From Mesobacillus foraminis (GTDB lineage: Bacteria > Bacillota > Bacilli > Bacillales > Cytobacillaceae), in contig NZ_SLVV01000013.1 in NCBI RefSeq assembly GCF_004340465.1, positions 1 to 64,000 of the forward strand: DNA of 64,000 nt. The letters run 5' to 3'. The notes below the pieces were generated by a model. It worked only from the letters and a program-made list of their open reading frames with translations. It did no database searches and was not told the DNA's origin. The position numbers and the translations under genes are program-made. This document shows, piece by piece, positions 34,895 through 43,203 of the stretch (position 1 is the first letter of the stretch; the number at the start of each line of letters is the position of its first letter).

Positions 34895-35635
34895 TTAAAG
34901 AAAGTTAATTAATAGCAAGATGGCACTTGTAATTGGTGTGAGAACCATTCCAGATCGTAAGACGGCCCGCGGTAGTTCCTGGTTAACTTAGCTCCCAGGT
35001 ATGTACCAATGATTGTCCCTGAAGCAACTTTTTAAGAATAGCGCCCCTCCCAAATAGCCATTTTGAAAAAAGCCAAAGGATCCGAATAGAGCAATTGGCA
35101 GAATGACAAGCATGGCAGTTCCCACAGCAATCCTAATCGGGAAATGAAGCCATTTAATCAGGGACAATGGGATAAATGGGGCAGCACCTATTCCATAAAT
35201 CCCGGATATTAATCCATTCCCCATTCCAACGGCCATATATTTCATTGTTTTCAGCTCGAATTCCTGGTTTTGTTCTTCTAAGTTTAAATTCGTCCTCAGC
35301 CAAAGTAGCAGTCCCGATAAAGCTAAGCCTCCCACAGTGAAAAACATTAAAACATTTGGATCTATAAACGGCGTCAACTGGGTGCCAAGATAAGTGCCAA
35401 TCCCTCCAAAAAAGCCCACTTTTAAGTCTTGCTTTAAATTTAAGTTTCCTTCCCGAAAATGGATCCAGCTTCCCGTCAATGTACTTAAGCACATGGCGGC
35501 CATTGCAGTCCCTAAAGCCGTATGGATTGGTACGCCAAATATCGTAACAAGAATCGCAATGATAAATCCGGATCCCCCTGCCTCAATAAATCCTAATATG
35601 ATCCCAAGAAAGAACATTGTAATGGTTATACTCAT
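34895..35635 (-). pseudogene. TauE/SafE sulfite-exporter family protein, frameshifted
   Basis: The first 200 residues read as a normal TauE/SafE membrane protein: FLGIILGFIEAGGSGFIIAILV, then a repeat near 134 with GNGLISGIYGIGAAPFIPLSL. Near 35040 the frame breaks. The next frame restores VASGTIIGTYLGAKLT, and a further shift near 34980 restores ELPRAVLRSGMVL, continuing to a stop at 34895. Two indels thus disrupt an otherwise full-length gene of about 245 codons. TauE-type proteins export sulfite or organosulfonates, which is of interest beside the hydroxyacid cluster. Sequencing error cannot be excluded. Confidence 0.75.
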
Positions 35636-35732
35636 TATTATTTAACCATCTCGAGTAAATTTAATGCCAATCTGTTTGTTTTTGATATAAATATCCAGCA
35701 TCTATGAGCTTTTGCTCCTCCTTTGGATTGGG

Positions 35733-35751
35733 GGGGCGATTTTCGGGAGTT
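35733..35751 (-). repeat. Copy 1 of a 20-bp dispersed motif
   Basis: GGGGCGATTTTCGGGAGTT on the plus strand, nearly identical to the copy at 40211-40230. It lies 98 bases upstream of the TauE-like start. Confidence 0.5.
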
Positions 35752-35753
35752 AA

Positions 35754-35782
35754 AAAAAGCATGCAGACAAGATTGTCTGCAT
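35754..35782 (-). terminator. Terminator after the GH78 fossil
   Basis: The perfect 10-bp stem ATGCAGACAA / TTGTCTGCAT (35761-35782) has a 2-base loop and is followed on the minus strand by GCTTTTTTT. Confidence 0.8.
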
Positions 35783-35792
35783 ACTCCCTCAC

Positions 35793-35883
35793 TTAATAAT
35801 TTGCAGTTTTATTACCCGCAATAATCGAGCGGAAATCATAACTTCCCGACTCTAGTTCATAAACCGCTTTTCCCTCCTGTTAT
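35793..35883 (-). pseudogene. Fossil C-terminus of a second GH78 rhamnosidase
   Basis: The minus-strand frame GKAVYELESGSYDFRSIIAG, then NKTANY and a stop, is almost the same as the C-terminus of the intact GH78 gene at 60079-63210 (GKAVYELQSGSYDFRSIIAG). Only the last roughly 27 codons survive. A terminator follows. Upstream the match ends abruptly, so most of the gene has been deleted. Confidence 0.8.
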
Positions 35884-36026
35884 TTTAAACAAGGCATTAG
35901 CCTTGACGCGGGTATATCTGTTTATATTTTTTTATGTTAGCTTACAAAATCTCTGCATGATGATGTACATGATAGCTGCATTCCAGGCAGCCAAGCCGAC
36001 CTGAATGCCACGTTTACCCATAGTGA

Positions 36027-39000
36027 CTATTTACTTGGATTCAAAACAGCTGTAGCACTTTTCTTATATACCTCGCCGCTTGAATACACGATATACGCGT
36101 AGTAAGTTTTGCCGTTGGTCAGGCCCTTAACGTGAACCCCCTTCGAATTGTAATTGACGTTGGAATACTTTTTAAAGGAGTCGGCTTCGCCGGTTTCTGA
36201 AATATATAACATGTAACCCTTTCCGTTGGCCGACTTGATTTCGAAGTCGATGTTGCTTTGCCTGTTTCCGTTGGACACGACCATAACAATTTTAATCAAA
36301 GCATCAATAGCAGCCTGTAAGGATGCCTTTGCGGAAACGATAGCATCGTGGGTAGATTTATCGTTGGCCACTACTGTTTTCGCAGCTTCCAAAGCAACTT
36401 GAAGAGCTTGCCAACTGTCATCCGTATAGTCTTCTACCAACAGTTTTTCCGCTTCTTCAATCAATCCGCGCAGTAGCGCTTTGTCTTTCTCCGCAACGCT
36501 ATCATAAACAAGGGCTTTTGTATACGTTACTAGCTGCGTGTCGCCGACCATGCCGTAATCAGCTGGTGGCATTTTAATGGAGTACCTGCCACCATTCGGG
36601 GGAGGCGGACCACCAGGAAGATTATTACTATTAGGATTCATGCCCGGATATTTAAGGTCGATCAAGCGGTTTCTCAGGGTGCTGGACACCTCTACCTTAA
36701 TGGTGTTAACACCCGGCTGGAGCAGCTCACTGACGTCTACGGTGCCGGCAACGATGTCTAGACCCCTCGCCCTCTGTCCGTTGACCCACACGTATGCGGT
36801 GTTACGAGAGAGAGATTCTATATCAAGATACGCGCCGTTGGCGTCGGACCAGTCCTCTGGTAGCTTAAAGGTGGTAGTGTAGGTCCCTATTCCGGAGACT
36901 TTATCCCCCACAGCCGGAATGTCTTTCCAAGGGATCAACGAAGTTTTGCCCACTACGATGGGCGTCTTTTTAGTCGTCCAGTAGGATTCGGTCGTTGTAT
37001 AGCCCTTGCCCCGGTTCTCTGTGATATCCACCAGTTCACCTCTGGTCCAGTCTTCGACCGTCAAATTCCATTCGGGCAAGCTGATGTTGGCTGGCGCCTG
37101 GATTTCGTTAACCACTTCAGTTCCGTCACTAAGCACCGTTTTGTAAGTACCGGTTTCCGTGGCGTACACGGACAGGGCGCCATTGTTTAGCAGCGCTTTA
37201 TCGGCATTTGTGGAGACGGCGTGCACCCCATCGCCAGGGTTTTTCAGATCGAGCGCGATGACAGTGGTTTCGCCGGGCTCAAGGGTCAAGTCGAAGCTGA
37301 TACGGCCATCTTTAATAGTATAGTCGCCCAGTTCGGCGATTTCGCCGGTCCATGTGTTGATGGTGTAGGGCTTACCTATTTCACTTACGCTGATGTTTAT
37401 GTCATTATTTAAGTCGAAGTTTACCTTTTGGGGTTTAAATTCATCGTCCGACATGAAATTGTACGCCCACAGGTAAAGCGTATCGTCGGTTTTGCGCATT
37501 ACAGTGAAATAGTTCTTGTTGGATTCGGTAAACTCAGCGCGCGGACGGATACCCAAGTCTTGCAGTGCTTCGAGAATGCCAGTCTTGTTGTAGAAGTATT
37601 TGTCGTCATAGCCCCATCCCTCTGGATCCGGATTGTGCGGATCGGTCGGCAGATCATCCGGACTAAGTTCAATTACATTAGGCAGTGCCTTTAGCTTAGT
37701 TACGATACCTTTCAGTTGGGCATCGTCTTCGCCAAGACCCAAAGTATAGGCAGCGGCCTGCTCGTGGATCTTGCTGACGGACCATAATGCTTTGCTGACA
37801 GTGTCAGCATTCGGGCTACTTGAGCCTATCGCCTGGCCCCAATTGTTTGTGCCCTTGGTGAGCATATGTCGAACGTTAAGACCATTCACGAAGATGATCG
37901 GCAGGCCTTTCTCGGCCAGCTCGAGCAACTTCTCGGCGCTTTTCACTCTCATGTTTTCCTGATAGACAATTACAGCCTGATAGCCCACATTCTCGGGAAT
38001 CAGACCCTGGTCTGGGTCGTAATCGACGATGCCTTCAGCTTCCAGATTTTCAAGATTTTCAGGTGCCAAGAAATTATAAGTGTATCCGGCGTCCTGCAAA
38101 GACAGATCCTTCATGAAATTGGCCTTGCGGTTGCGCATCAGATCTACGTCCGTGGCGGAACCGACGTAATCGTGGACAGTATAGTAGTCGGTATGCATGA
38201 TCGCCAGATCGACCTGCGCCTTGCCCTGCTGGAGGACTGCCTGATCGCGGGAGATCTTGGTCATGAAATCGTCATAGTGATCAAAGGCCGGTTGACGAGG
38301 ACCTAAGCGATCACTAAAATTAGAACTCATCATATCGTTGCCGGGCCAGTATGTTGGAGTCCCTTGTTTATCATCAATCGGCTTCACACCTGAGAGGCTG
38401 GAGTAACCGTGCCACACCGTGTGCTGGATGCCGCCGGCAAACTGAGTATTGACCATCCTCATGTACCGTTCCAGACCGTGCGCATAGGTCTGACCGTTAA
38501 GAGCTCCAGTCTCGGATGAGAGGCGGCGGCCATAGACGTTAGCCGCTCCGGCAAATCCCCGGTAGTTTTCAATCTGCTCGCCGAAATCCAACGATTCAGC
38601 TTCAACGTAATCTACACCGCGACCTGACAGGGAGAGCTCATAGGGCAGATTGAAGGCAATTTCGGCACGAAGCTTCATGTTTAGCTCTTTGTTTAGCCAT
38701 TTTTTGAGCGGAAGAAGCACATTATTAACATAAGAATCCGTCATGACGGCGTACAAGTCGGCGCGGATCTTCGCCTCCTTCACATCATTGTTGCCCAGCA
38801 TCTTTGTGAGATATTGCGTATACTCAGCACGAGAACCGGTACGAATGATGTAAGGCAAATAGCGAGTCAGGTCATAACCATGACGCTTCTTGAACTCGTC
38901 CATAAGGGTATATCCCCAGAATTGACCTGTCTGGCCATTCGAGGTGGAGACTTCAAGAGAATCCATGTAGATCTCACCCCGGCCATTCTCGCGGATGATC

Positions 39001-40040
39001 TTTTTAAGATCGTCAGTGAAAAAGTCTTTTTCATAGAAGTCGATAAGTGCTTCTACTCCGTAAGGATCTATATAGTTGATGGTGTAGTTCGTACCTGATG
39101 ATGGCGTCGCGCTTTGGCCGGTAGCCTGTATCCAGAAGGAGTAGATGTCATAGGTGCCGTTGTCAGGTGGTGACCAATTCAGCGTGAAATCTGCCTGGCC
39201 GGTGGGGTCTTTCATTTTCTCTTTCGTAACGGGTGCGCCGTCGCGTTTGACCCTGTCAGTTAGTACAACTGTCGCCTCATCGTCATACACCATGGCCCTT
39301 TCCGGGTCGGACGTGGCGTACGCAATATTGCCGGCCGTGTTTATAGCGCCATCCGAAGAGGGGTCGCGTTTCATCGCGACGACGGCGACCAAATCCTGTC
39401 TGGACACTTCACGACCCGTCTTGCTAGACCTGGTAAGCGTTCCGTTGAACTCCTCGCCGCCGGTTACGGTCTGGATCCGATAGCCAAGTGACTTGCCAGC
39501 CCCATCGTCATCGGGTTTGAGATGTGTATCGGGTAAGTTAGCGTTTGACCAGTTGGTGCCACTTGTCATGCTGAAACCCATGCCGTACTTTGTGGCTTCC
39601 TTGATGATCAGCGATGTATCGTGTTTCCATTCCTCCGAGCCCCAGGCATAAATATTCGCAGGTGTCGTGTCGGATGTCCAACCATACTTTCCACTCGTGT
39701 CTAGGTCTGCAGGCAATCTCTCGCCTCCATCTCTGTATACGATTTCGACAACACTAATACCCATATCGTGGAGCTCTTTAACGCCAGCGATGATGGTTTC
39801 ATCGGTGTGTAAACCATTCGACATCCACCAGCGGCTCCCTGGCCAGTATTCTTGATCCGGCTCGTCAAGGAGTTCCTTCTGGGCAGCAATAAATTCATCA
39901 ATCGGATCGGACACCGCTTTTTTAGCGGTTTCGGAGCCGTCCACACCGGTATCCTTAGCATAGGAAGTTACTCCGGAAGATGCTGTGGTAATGCACATGA
40001 TCAATGCTAATAAAGTTGCTAGGAACCTTTTGCTTCTCAA
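36027..40040 (-). CDS. Secreted GH106-like alpha-L-rhamnosidase, multidomain
   Basis: This roughly 1337-residue exported glycosidase starts with a signal peptide (RSKRFLATLLALIMCITTAS, cleavage probably after SYA). A catalytic region of the GH106/rhamnosidase-like type follows from about residue 50 to 900 (SRWWMSNGLHTDE, GVKELHDMGISVVEIVYRDG, MTSGTNWSNANLPDT, YVEAESLDFGEQIENYRGFA). Then come a beta-sandwich sugar-binding-like domain (about 1050-1120), a helical FIVAR-like repeat (about 1187-1250) and a fibronectin-like C-terminus. No LPxTG anchor or SLH repeats are seen. The start is a TTG at 40040, 7 bases from GGGAGG; an upstream ATG lacks a site. It should release rhamnose from pectin-type or glycoside polymers. 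Confidence 0.82.
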   Translation of the reverse strand: MRSKRFLATLLALIMCITTASSGVTSYAKDTGVDGSETAKKAVSDPIDEFIAAQKELLDEPDQEYWPGSRWWMSNGLHTDETIIAGVKELHDMGISVVEIVYRDGGERLPADLDTSGKYGWTSDTTPANIYAWGSEEWKHDTSLIIKEATKYGMGFSMTSGTNWSNANLPDTHLKPDDDGAGKSLGYRIQTVTGGEEFNGTLTRSSKTGREVSRQDLVAVVAMKRDPSSDGAINTAGNIAYATSDPERAMVYDDEATVVLTDRVKRDGAPVTKEKMKDPTGQADFTLNWSPPDNGTYDIYSFWIQATGQSATPSSGTNYTINYIDPYGVEALIDFYEKDFFTDDLKKIIRENGRGEIYMDSLEVSTSNGQTGQFWGYTLMDEFKKRHGYDLTRYLPYIIRTGSRAEYTQYLTKMLGNNDVKEAKIRADLYAVMTDSYVNNVLLPLKKWLNKELNMKLRAEIAFNLPYELSLSGRGVDYVEAESLDFGEQIENYRGFAGAANVYGRRLSSETGALNGQTYAHGLERYMRMVNTQFAGGIQHTVWHGYSSLSGVKPIDDKQGTPTYWPGNDMMSSNFSDRLGPRQPAFDHYDDFMTKISRDQAVLQQGKAQVDLAIMHTDYYTVHDYVGSATDVDLMRNRKANFMKDLSLQDAGYTYNFLAPENLENLEAEGIVDYDPDQGLIPENVGYQAVIVYQENMRVKSAEKLLELAEKGLPIIFVNGLNVRHMLTKGTNNWGQAIGSSSPNADTVSKALWSVSKIHEQAAAYTLGLGEDDAQLKGIVTKLKALPNVIELSPDDLPTDPHNPDPEGWGYDDKYFYNKTGILEALQDLGIRPRAEFTESNKNYFTVMRKTDDTLYLWAYNFMSDDEFKPQKVNFDLNNDINISVSEIGKPYTINTWTGEIAELGDYTIKDGRISFDLTLEPGETTVIALDLKNPGDGVHAVSTNADKALLNNGALSVYATETGTYKTVLSDGTEVVNEIQAPANISLPEWNLTVEDWTRGELVDITENRGKGYTTTESYWTTKKTPIVVGKTSLIPWKDIPAVGDKVSGIGTYTTTFKLPEDWSDANGAYLDIESLSRNTAYVWVNGQRARGLDIVAGTVDVSELLQPGVNTIKVEVSSTLRNRLIDLKYPGMNPNSNNLPGGPPPPNGGRYSIKMPPADYGMVGDTQLVTYTKALVYDSVAEKDKALLRGLIEEAEKLLVEDYTDDSWQALQVALEAAKTVVANDKSTHDAIVSAKASLQAAIDALIKIVMVVSNGNRQSNIDFEIKSANGKGYMLYISETGEADSFKKYSNVNYNSKGVHVKGLTNGKTYYAYIVYSSGEVYKKSATAVLNPSK

Positions 40041-40144
40041 TTGATTTCCTCCCTTTATAAAATTTGTATACAATACAGTGAATACTGTGTTGCATCAATC
40101 TAAGAAAATAATAATATCCTTCCAAATGGTTGCGATCAGCCCGA

Positions 40145-40158
40145 TGCATACGCTTACA
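40145..40158 (-). promoter_or_regulatory. Cre site upstream of the GH106 gene
   Basis: On the minus strand TGTAAGCGTATGCA matches the cre consensus TGWAARCGYTWNCW at 13 of 14 positions, about 105 bases before the start codon. Carbon catabolite repression by CcpA is expected. Confidence 0.6.
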
Positions 40159-40210
40159 TTAAACATACCTAGTAATCTTTATAAGAAAAAGGAGACAGAC
40201 TTCGGAATTA

Positions 40211-40230
40211 GGGGTCGATTTTCGGGAGTT
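40211..40230 (-). repeat. Copy 2 of the dispersed motif, upstream of GH106
   Basis: GGGGTCGATTTTCGGGAGTT on the plus strand, about 170 bases before the GH106 start. A suitable position for an activator site. Confidence 0.5.
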
Positions 40231-40617
40231 TTCAAAAATTTAAAAAACATTAATATTGGGGGTGTCTATGTCAACCAATTATTATCACTTTGTGATTTAA
40301 GAATTTATCAACAATAAAGAATCCATATTGGTGCCTGATACTACAAAGTAGGGGTCAACATCCCGGCATCCCGGCAGGTACCTACATCCTGGAAAGCCAG
40401 GGTTAAGGATATGTGGCCGCCATGACCGGTCCAATCGGGAACGACGAAATCGTCCAGAACGACAATTCCAACGGCCGTTACAGTATCACGGTCTCCAAAA
40501 ACCAATACTTCAAGTTCTCACGTGCGGTCATCTCGCAATAGGAAAAGAGCGGGCAACAAAAAAGAACCTTCCCTTCCGAAGGTTCTTTTTGGGTTCCTGT
40601 GCAAGGATGTGCAGCCG
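40231..40617. other. Intergenic with a short coding relic and a terminator
   Basis: The plus-strand stretch 40380-40540 reads GIPAGTYILESQG, an in-frame stop, then GYVAAMTGPIGNDEIVQNDN to SRAVISQ and a stop. This is the tail of a lost gene of unknown family. A perfect hairpin with T-runs follows at 40557-40590 (AAGAACCTT / AAGGTTCTT) and can terminate in either direction. Confidence 0.45.
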
Positions 40618-40737
40618 TCACCCTTTCAACCCGCTGGTGCTCATCCCTTCCACAATGTAGCGCTGGAACAGGAAGAGATGACGAACACCGGAATCAAGGT
40701 GACGACGGATATCGCAAACATCGCGTCTCAGTTCGAC
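40618..40737 (-). pseudogene. Fossil C-terminus of a sugar ABC-transporter permease
   Basis: Minus-strand frames read AMFAISVVTLIPVFVI and, after a one-base shift, FLFQRYIVEGMSTSGLKG then stop. This is the highly conserved C-terminus of MalG/LacG-type carbohydrate permeases (QRYxVxGxxxGAVKG). It is all that is left of a sugar uptake operon near the rhamnosidase genes. Confidence 0.75.
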
Positions 40738-40953
40738 ACAGTCTTATTTGAGAGGAGCGCTTCTACATTGTTCTTATCATCAAAATGTTCTATTAGCTTT
40801 GAAAAGTCTTCAAGATGGGCATTTTGCACCTTTCTCTCAACTCGAGTACTAACACGAAATCCGCAATTAGAAAATAGTTCTCAAGGATATCATCTATGTT
40901 TAATTGCAAATCTTTTCTATCTTCATCTCCCAAAGTAGGAGTAGTCCAATCGA
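40738..40953. other. Intergenic, no assignable gene
   Basis: This holds minus-strand fragments such as EDRKDLQLNIDDILENYFL that I cannot assign. Probably decayed coding DNA. Confidence 0.3.
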
Positions 40954-42717
40954 TCAATCATCTTCAAATAATTTTTCTCCTCGGTGGAGGCGCATTGCAA
41001 TTTGTGCTGTATGTGGCATTTCTCTAGCAGTTGGGGCATGGCCTGCTAGATAACGTGTTACTGCGAGGATCAATGTTTCCTGAGCATACCTAGCAAGCTT
41101 GGACTCCTCTTTTTCCCAATGATCGTGTTCAATCATTGCTGCTTCATACATTTGAAATGAATGAAACTCTGCATCCTCTCTTAGTAAAGCGTGCCCGAGC
41201 GTATTGTAGAGTTCACTTTTATCACCGCCGCGTGCCAGGTAATTCACTACCCATCTTGCTGATTCTGCAACCTGTTGTTGTTGATTCATCATCTCCAATA
41301 ATTCTGAAGGGTTCTGCGGTTCAGTTTCTACATCCTTTGGTTCCGGTCTTCTTGCAGACGGTGTATTAAGAAAACGATCAAGATACACACTCATTGCTCC
41401 ATAAAAAACAGCTCTGGTCAATTCAGGTGTAGCAGAGCGGCGTAACGATTCATGTACCGCATGTGCGTGAGTAAATGTATGAAGTACGGTAATCCAATCC
41501 CTGAAATCATTTTGTACATGGAAACGGGAAATTCGATCAGCAGCCGCTAAAGTTACCAGCTGGGCCAAACGGGATGGAGTAACGCCGTTTTTAAGTGCAT
41601 CCAACATCGTATTTACCGTTTTTATAGGGTCATCTGATAAAATTTGTTCAACCAAGGCTGTTTCATCTATATCAGCGCCCCCTCGTAATGTGACATTAGC
41701 AAGGATATCAGATAATTTTGGGAACGCCTCCATTAATGGTTTGACCAAGTTCACAGGAGATTGCCAGCTATGGGATTCTTCATTGCGGGTTACATCCCCG
41801 ATATCAGGTAGCAATGATGACAATATATAGGGTCGATGCTCAAAACCAATCTGATTTAGAATCTCGAATGCTTTATTATGAAAATCAAGAGTATGACCTG
41901 TATTTACATAAAAATGATCCGTGACTGCAGTCATCATCATGTCAGCAAGCTGCTCGTTCGAGAATCCCAATTCTATCGCGGTCAATAGTACCCGCTCAGC
42001 CCCCTGTGAATCCCGCACCTCCACACAATGACGATACCATTCCGATAATTGTTCGAATGATTGGGTATTCTTTTCATTTGATACAGGAAGGGACCCAAGT
42101 AAAAAGCGTGTTCCCATTCCAGAACTTTCCCTTGCAACATGAACCAGGCCTTGGAACAGGGCTAAAACCTGTCCAGTTTTATCCAACTTAGGTAATACAT
42201 TTACCATGGCTGTTAAAATCGTTAATCCCGATCCCCATCCACTGCTCCGATATGTAGTCCCGAAGTCGACGCCGATTTTTGCAATCTCTGTCGATGGAAA
42301 ACCTGCTTCCATCAATCCGACAACCGATTTTGCGATGACAAGACTAATATTTTGCTCAAGGCCGTCGCGTAATCGCTGCCTCAATTTTTCGATTGTCACC
42401 TTATTAAAAGGAACTGGGTGAACCCAAACCTCATCTTCCTTAATCTCGACAGGATAAGTAGGGACATCATCTGCCCATGGATCCAAGGTTCCTCCGCTTT
42501 TTATGTCAAAGCGGGCATGATGCCAGTGACACGTCAAAATCCCATCACATAGGCTTCCTGTATGGAGGGGAAAGCCCATATGCGGACAACGGTTATCCAC
42601 CGCATAGACTTGTTTTTCGTAAACAAATACTGCAATTGCATGACCTACACCTTTAATTACCTTTGCACCTTCATCTTCAAGCGTCTTTAATGAACCTGCA
42701 TAAATCAATTCTGACAA
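40954..42717 (-). CDS. Rieske-domain protein with large helical C-terminal domain
   Basis: This is a roughly 587-residue protein. Residues 1-100 are a Rieske [2Fe-2S] domain: CPHMGFPLHTG and CHWHHARFD supply the CxH and CxxH ligands. The remaining roughly 480 residues are helical and His-containing (HVARESSGMG, VTDHFYVNTGHTLDFHNKAFE, HTFTHAHAVHES). I recognise no named fold in them. Known oxygenase alpha subunits have a 2-His-1-carboxylate site in a smaller domain, so this is a different architecture. The start is a TTG at 42717 after GGGAGTG, giving the usual N-terminus SELIYAGSLKTL. It is monocistronic. Confidence 0.7.
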   Translation of the reverse strand: MSELIYAGSLKTLEDEGAKVIKGVGHAIAVFVYEKQVYAVDNRCPHMGFPLHTGSLCDGILTCHWHHARFDIKSGGTLDPWADDVPTYPVEIKEDEVWVHPVPFNKVTIEKLRQRLRDGLEQNISLVIAKSVVGLMEAGFPSTEIAKIGVDFGTTYRSSGWGSGLTILTAMVNVLPKLDKTGQVLALFQGLVHVARESSGMGTRFLLGSLPVSNEKNTQSFEQLSEWYRHCVEVRDSQGAERVLLTAIELGFSNEQLADMMMTAVTDHFYVNTGHTLDFHNKAFEILNQIGFEHRPYILSSLLPDIGDVTRNEESHSWQSPVNLVKPLMEAFPKLSDILANVTLRGGADIDETALVEQILSDDPIKTVNTMLDALKNGVTPSRLAQLVTLAAADRISRFHVQNDFRDWITVLHTFTHAHAVHESLRRSATPELTRAVFYGAMSVYLDRFLNTPSARRPEPKDVETEPQNPSELLEMMNQQQQVAESARWVVNYLARGGDKSELYNTLGHALLREDAEFHSFQMYEAAMIEHDHWEKEESKLARYAQETLILAVTRYLAGHAPTAREMPHTAQIAMRLHRGEKLFEDD

Positions 42718-43094
42718 TGGTATCACTCCCAAAAATGAAATTTCAATGGACCCTCTAGATAAGAATGAATAGAGGGCATACAAAAATTGTTATCTACTAC
42801 TTTATATTATTGATGGAATACAAGAATCCTTCATAAGTGTGGGCTTTTCTCATCCAAAAGGCTGATAGATAAGTCCTAAAAGAGATGGATTAACTTCGTC
42901 GTGCTCTCCCCACAAAGGGCCTTTCTTTCGCTGATTTCTCTTATAAAACTGTTTCGGACCGGTCCTTAGTACATTTTTGTCTAGTTAGCTCTAAAAGGCT
43001 TTATCCCTGTTTCCGGGGATTAGGACGATGATTTCACCAAATGGTACAATTCTTTATTCTAGCTTCCGTCCAATAATTTATTAGTCGTTAATTT
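42718..43094. other. Intergenic, no gene seen
   Basis: This lies upstream of the Rieske-fusion gene. The promoter is probably here but not recognisable with confidence. Confidence 0.3.
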
Positions 43095-43131
43095 GAAAAG
43101 CCTATTCGGATTTTAGTCGAATAGGCTTTTC
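43095..43131 (-). terminator. Intrinsic terminator of the rspA-kduD-MFS operon
   Basis: The stem GAAAAGCCTATTCG / CGAATAGGCTTTTC is perfect, with an 8- or 9-base loop and T-run. About 75 bases past the MFS stop. Confidence 0.85.
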
Positions 43132-43203
43132 AATAAAAGATTATAATCTTACACTAACTAAATGATAACCCTTTCAAAAGAGGGCTTCCGAGTGGAATTA
43201 CTT

